Positions 5,575-7,203 of a stretch of DNA of 7,203 bases are shown here, piece by piece (position 1 is the stretch's first letter; every line of letters starts with the position of its first letter). The notes beneath the pieces are model-generated. The model did not search any database. It was given only the letters and a program-made list of their open reading frames with translations, and was not told where the DNA came from. Location of the stretch: the NCBI GenBank assembly GCA_005788935.1, contig SYAK01000522.1, forward strand, positions 1 to 7,203, in the 5' to 3' direction. The DNA comes from Pseudomonadota bacterium. Its GTDB lineage: Bacteria > Myxococcota > UBA9042 > PHBI01. Both the position numbers and the translations under genes were made by a program.

Positions 5575-5827
5575 ATATCCTCGCGCGCCCGCTGGGAATG
5601 CGGGTCCCTCGGCCTCACGCGAAAATCCTGACATCGCGTCAGGTATCTCGCCGAGGCCATCACGTGACCGCCTCCTTGCCTCTGGCGACGCGGGCGTTAC
5701 CGTCGGGCTGTCTGCTGCGGCGCGCCCGCCCGATGCCCGTCACCGCCGGGTGGAGGCGCCCGCGGCAGGCGACTTTCGCACGCGGCCGGGCTTCCTTCGG
5801 GCCCGCGGCTCGGGCAGGGTGGGGCGC
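5564..5827. other. 264-bp intergenic region upstream of selD
   Basis: I see no gene here. It holds part of the paired inverted repeats (5560-5574 and 5628-5642), a 5-bp hairpin CCCGC/GCGGG at 5588-5604 without a T-tract, and a longer-range repeat CCTCGG (5607-5612) / CCGAGG (5651-5656) that would enclose the second palindrome. A 5-bp CGGGC/GCCCG hairpin (5787-5805) lies in the probable selD leader. A weak promoter candidate, TTGCCT (5676-5681), 16 bp, TACCGT (5698-5703), could drive selD. This is long for a leader in such a dense region, so regulation of selD is possible. Confidence 0.5.
5628..5642. repeat. Inverted repeat CTGAC-N5-GTCAG, copy 2
   Basis: CTGACATCGCGTCAG has the same arms as the copy at 5560 with a different 5-base centre. 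One more base pair (C5627-G5643) extends it. The tail GTATCTCGC matches the tail of copy 1 apart from one substitution and one missing base. The centres are 68 bp apart. Confidence 0.55.
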
Positions 5828-6862
5828 ATGACGACGCCTGTCCGACTCACCCAGTACTCCCATGGCGCGGGCTGCGGCTGCAAGATCGCCCCCGCCGTCC
5901 TCGATCGCATGCTCGCAGGGGTGTCGACCGGGGTCGGGCCAGCCTCGCTGCTCGTCGGGAACGCCGAGCGCGACGACGCGGCGGTCCTCGATCTCGGGGA
6001 CGGCACCGCGATCATCTCGACGACCGACTTCTTCATGCCGATCGTCGATGATCCGCATGATTTCGGACGTATCGCCTCCGTCAACGCCATCTCCGACGTC
6101 TACGCGATGGGGGGCAGCCCGCTGCTCGCGATCGCCATCCTCGGGTGGCCTGTCGACCGCCTTCCGCCCGAGGTCGCCGGCCTCGTCCTCGAGGGGGCAC
6201 GCGCGGCGTGCGCGGAGGCTGGCATCCCGCTCGCTGGCGGCCACAGCATCGACGCGCCCGAGCCGATCTTCGGGCTCGCGGTGACTGGGCGGGTGGCCAT
6301 CCCGCACCTCAAGCGCAATGGCGGCGCACGGGCTGGCGACCTGCTGTACCTGACGAAGCCCCTCGGCGTCGGGATCCTCACGACGGCCGAGAAGAAGGGG
6401 CTGCTCGCGGAGGCCGACCGCCTCGCCGCGCGGGCGTCCATGCTCGCGCTCAACAACCTGGGCGCTCGCCTCGGTCCCGCCCCGTGGGTGACGGCGCTGA
6501 CCGACGTGACGGGCTTCGGACTGCTCGGGCACGCGCGCGAGCTGGCCCGCGCGAGCGGCGCGACCGCGGTCATCGACCTCGTCACTGTGCCGGTGCTGCC
6601 AAATGTTCGCGCCTATCTTGCGGCTGGGGCGGTGCCTGGGGGCACGCGGCGCAACCTCGCGAGCTACGGCGAGGATCTCGGGCCGATGCCGGAGGAGGCC
6701 CGCCTGCTGCTCGCAGACCCGCAGACGAGCGGCGGACTGCTCGTGGCGGTGGACCGGGCCCATGGGGCCGACTTCGAGGCGCTCGCGGCCGGGCTCCCCT
6801 TCGCACGCGTTGGATATGTGGCGCCGCACGACGGCGCAGGGCCGCGGGTCGTCCTCGCCTGA
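5828..6862 (+). CDS. selD: Selenophosphate synthase (selenide, water dikinase)
   Basis: 344-residue cytosolic enzyme that makes selenophosphate, AMP and phosphate from ATP, selenide and water. Selenophosphate feeds selenocysteine (SelA/SelB), 2-selenouridine in tRNA (MnmH) or selenium-dependent hydroxylases. The protein aligns with E. coli SelD almost end to end from [14 protein letters not shown]. Cys16 and Lys19 correspond to catalytic Cys17/Lys20, and Asp50, Asp90 and Asp226 to metal-binding Asp51/91/227. The conserved blocks [51 protein letters not shown] and DPQTSGGLL are all present. The catalytic residue is encoded by TGC, so this is the Cys form, not a selenoprotein. ATG 5828 is chosen because it places the conserved N-terminus correctly; AGGG at 5816-5819 lies 8 bases upstream. 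A 26-residue in-frame extension from 5750 is not conserved. No selA, selB or mnmH is in view. Confidence 0.96.
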   Translation: MTTPVRLTQYSHGAGCGCKIAPAVLDRMLAGVSTGVGPASLLVGNAERDDAAVLDLGDGTAIISTTDFFMPIVDDPHDFGRIASVNAISDVYAMGGSPLLAIAILGWPVDRLPPEVAGLVLEGARAACAEAGIPLAGGHSIDAPEPIFGLAVTGRVAIPHLKRNGGARAGDLLYLTKPLGVGILTTAEKKGLLAEADRLAARASMLALNNLGARLGPAPWVTALTDVTGFGLLGHARELARASGATAVIDLVTVPVLPNVRAYLAAGAVPGGTRRNLASYGEDLGPMPEEARLLLADPQTSGGLLVAVDRAHGADFEALAAGLPFARVGYVAPHDGAGPRVVLA

Positions 6863-6902
6863 GGCCGGCAGGACCCTTGGCGGAGTCTCCGGCGCTGGTG
6901 GC

Positions 6903-7202
6903 TCACCTGGCGTGTCGTTCGATGGCGCGGTCGATCGCTCCCGCGCGCGCCGGATCGACATGGCGATAGTGCGCGACGCGCACGTCGAGTCCGAGCTGGG
7001 CGACCCGCCCGACAGCGCGCCCGATCGCGTCATCGATCCAGGCCGCCGCGTTGCCGAAGACGCCGCCACCGACGAAGGTCAGCCAGACGCGGCCGCTCCC
7101 CATGCCACGGCCTTCGGGCCACGGGTGCGTGCGATCGAGCGCGGCCGACCACAGGGTGGCCTCGTACGTCGCGTCGAGGACTAGGCGCGCGAAGGGCTCC
7201 CA
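6903..7202 (-). CDS. C-terminal part of a possible macrodomain-like protein, 5' end outside the window
   Basis: The minus-strand frame is open from the right edge (7202) to the TGA at 6905-6903, giving the last 99 residues. It contains FARLVLDATYEATLWSAAL (local 4-22), then VWLTFVGGGVFGNAAAWIDDAI (about 41-62), then LGLDVRVAHYRHV before a short tail. From memory, the pattern of a YEATL helix, a strand into a GGGxFGN loop, a WI..AI helix and a final LDV strand resembles proteins whose C-terminal part looks like an ADP-ribose-binding macrodomain fold. I cannot name the family with certainty. An internal ATG at 7103 exists but leaves out the conserved YEATL segment, so the real start is upstream of the window. 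The gene is convergent with selD, 40 bp between stops, with no clear terminator between them. Confidence 0.62.
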   Translation of the reverse strand, partial: WEPFARLVLDATYEATLWSAALDRTHPWPEGRGMGSGRVWLTFVGGGVFGNAAAWIDDAIGRAVGRVAQLGLDVRVAHYRHVDPARAGAIDRAIERHAR

Positions 7203-7203
7203 C

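Noticed and set aside
5560..5642. The paired CTGAC...GTCAG repeats as LexA boxes
   Set aside because: The deltaproteobacterial LexA consensus known to me has a GTTCAG half-site and different spacing; these have GTCAG with N5, so an SOS assignment is not supported.
5750..5827. N-terminal extension of selD from an ATG at 5750
   Set aside because: The 26 extra residues have no counterpart in SelD proteins, and the start at 5828 matches the family length and has a Shine-Dalgarno-like AGGG.
5873..5884. Possible selenocysteine codon at the SelD active site
   Set aside because: The catalytic codon reads TGC (5873-5875), ordinary cysteine, and so does the second Cys codon (5879-5881).
6864..6893. 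GCCGG/CCGGC repeat between selD and the convergent gene as a bidirectional terminator
   Set aside because: The 5-bp arms are separated by 20 bases and there is no T-tract on either side.
5660..7069. A 469-codon minus-strand open frame opposite selD
   Set aside because: selD on the plus strand is unambiguous from end to end; the opposite frame has only charged, low-complexity sequence.

Overview
This is a very GC-rich, gene-dense chromosomal segment with no mobile element, RNA gene or CRISPR array that I can see. The gene style suggests Myxococcota (former Deltaproteobacteria) or a close relative. The pointers are strong G/C bias at third codon positions, a secreted LysM-peptidase, and a large lipoprotein built from repeated cysteine-rich modules. 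This assignment is an inference from style, not a taxonomic proof.

Layout: (1) 3-239 (+) is the C-terminal part of a group II truncated hemoglobin, cut by the left edge. (2) 327-1514 (+) is an exported triple-LysM protein with a C-terminal MepA-type (M74) murein endopeptidase domain. (3) 1674-3017 (+) is a lipoprotein with 57 cysteines, built from two alternating 8-Cys module types. It is followed by a clear intrinsic terminator at about 3060-3105. (4) 3165-4706 (-) is a class I SAM-dependent methyltransferase with a long uncharacterised C-terminal half, convergent with gene 3. (5) 4748-5563 (+) is an RluA-type pseudouridine synthase, divergent from gene 4. (6) 5828-6862 (+) is selD, selenophosphate synthase, with a normal Cys at the catalytic position. 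(7) 6903-7202 (-) is the C-terminal part of a possible macrodomain-like protein, cut by the right edge.

How the genes relate: the two envelope genes (2 and 3) are adjacent and co-directional, but each has its own Shine-Dalgarno and a gap of about 160 bp separates them, so they need not form one operon. Genes 5 and 6 both concern RNA modification or selenium metabolism in a broad sense, but 264 bp separate them and nothing shows a shared pathway. No selA, selB or mnmH is in the window to show what the selenophosphate is used for.

The most notable non-coding features are two. One is an isolated AT-rich island between the divergent genes 4 and 5 (4711-4740), with overlapping -10-like elements on both strands inside an inverted repeat. 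The other is a pair of CTGAC-N5-GTCAG inverted repeats 68 bp apart between the pseudouridine synthase and selD. I see no defence island or clearly novel multi-gene system. The best candidates for new biology are the modular Cys-rich lipoprotein, the methyltransferase C-terminal domain and these two regulatory-looking elements.
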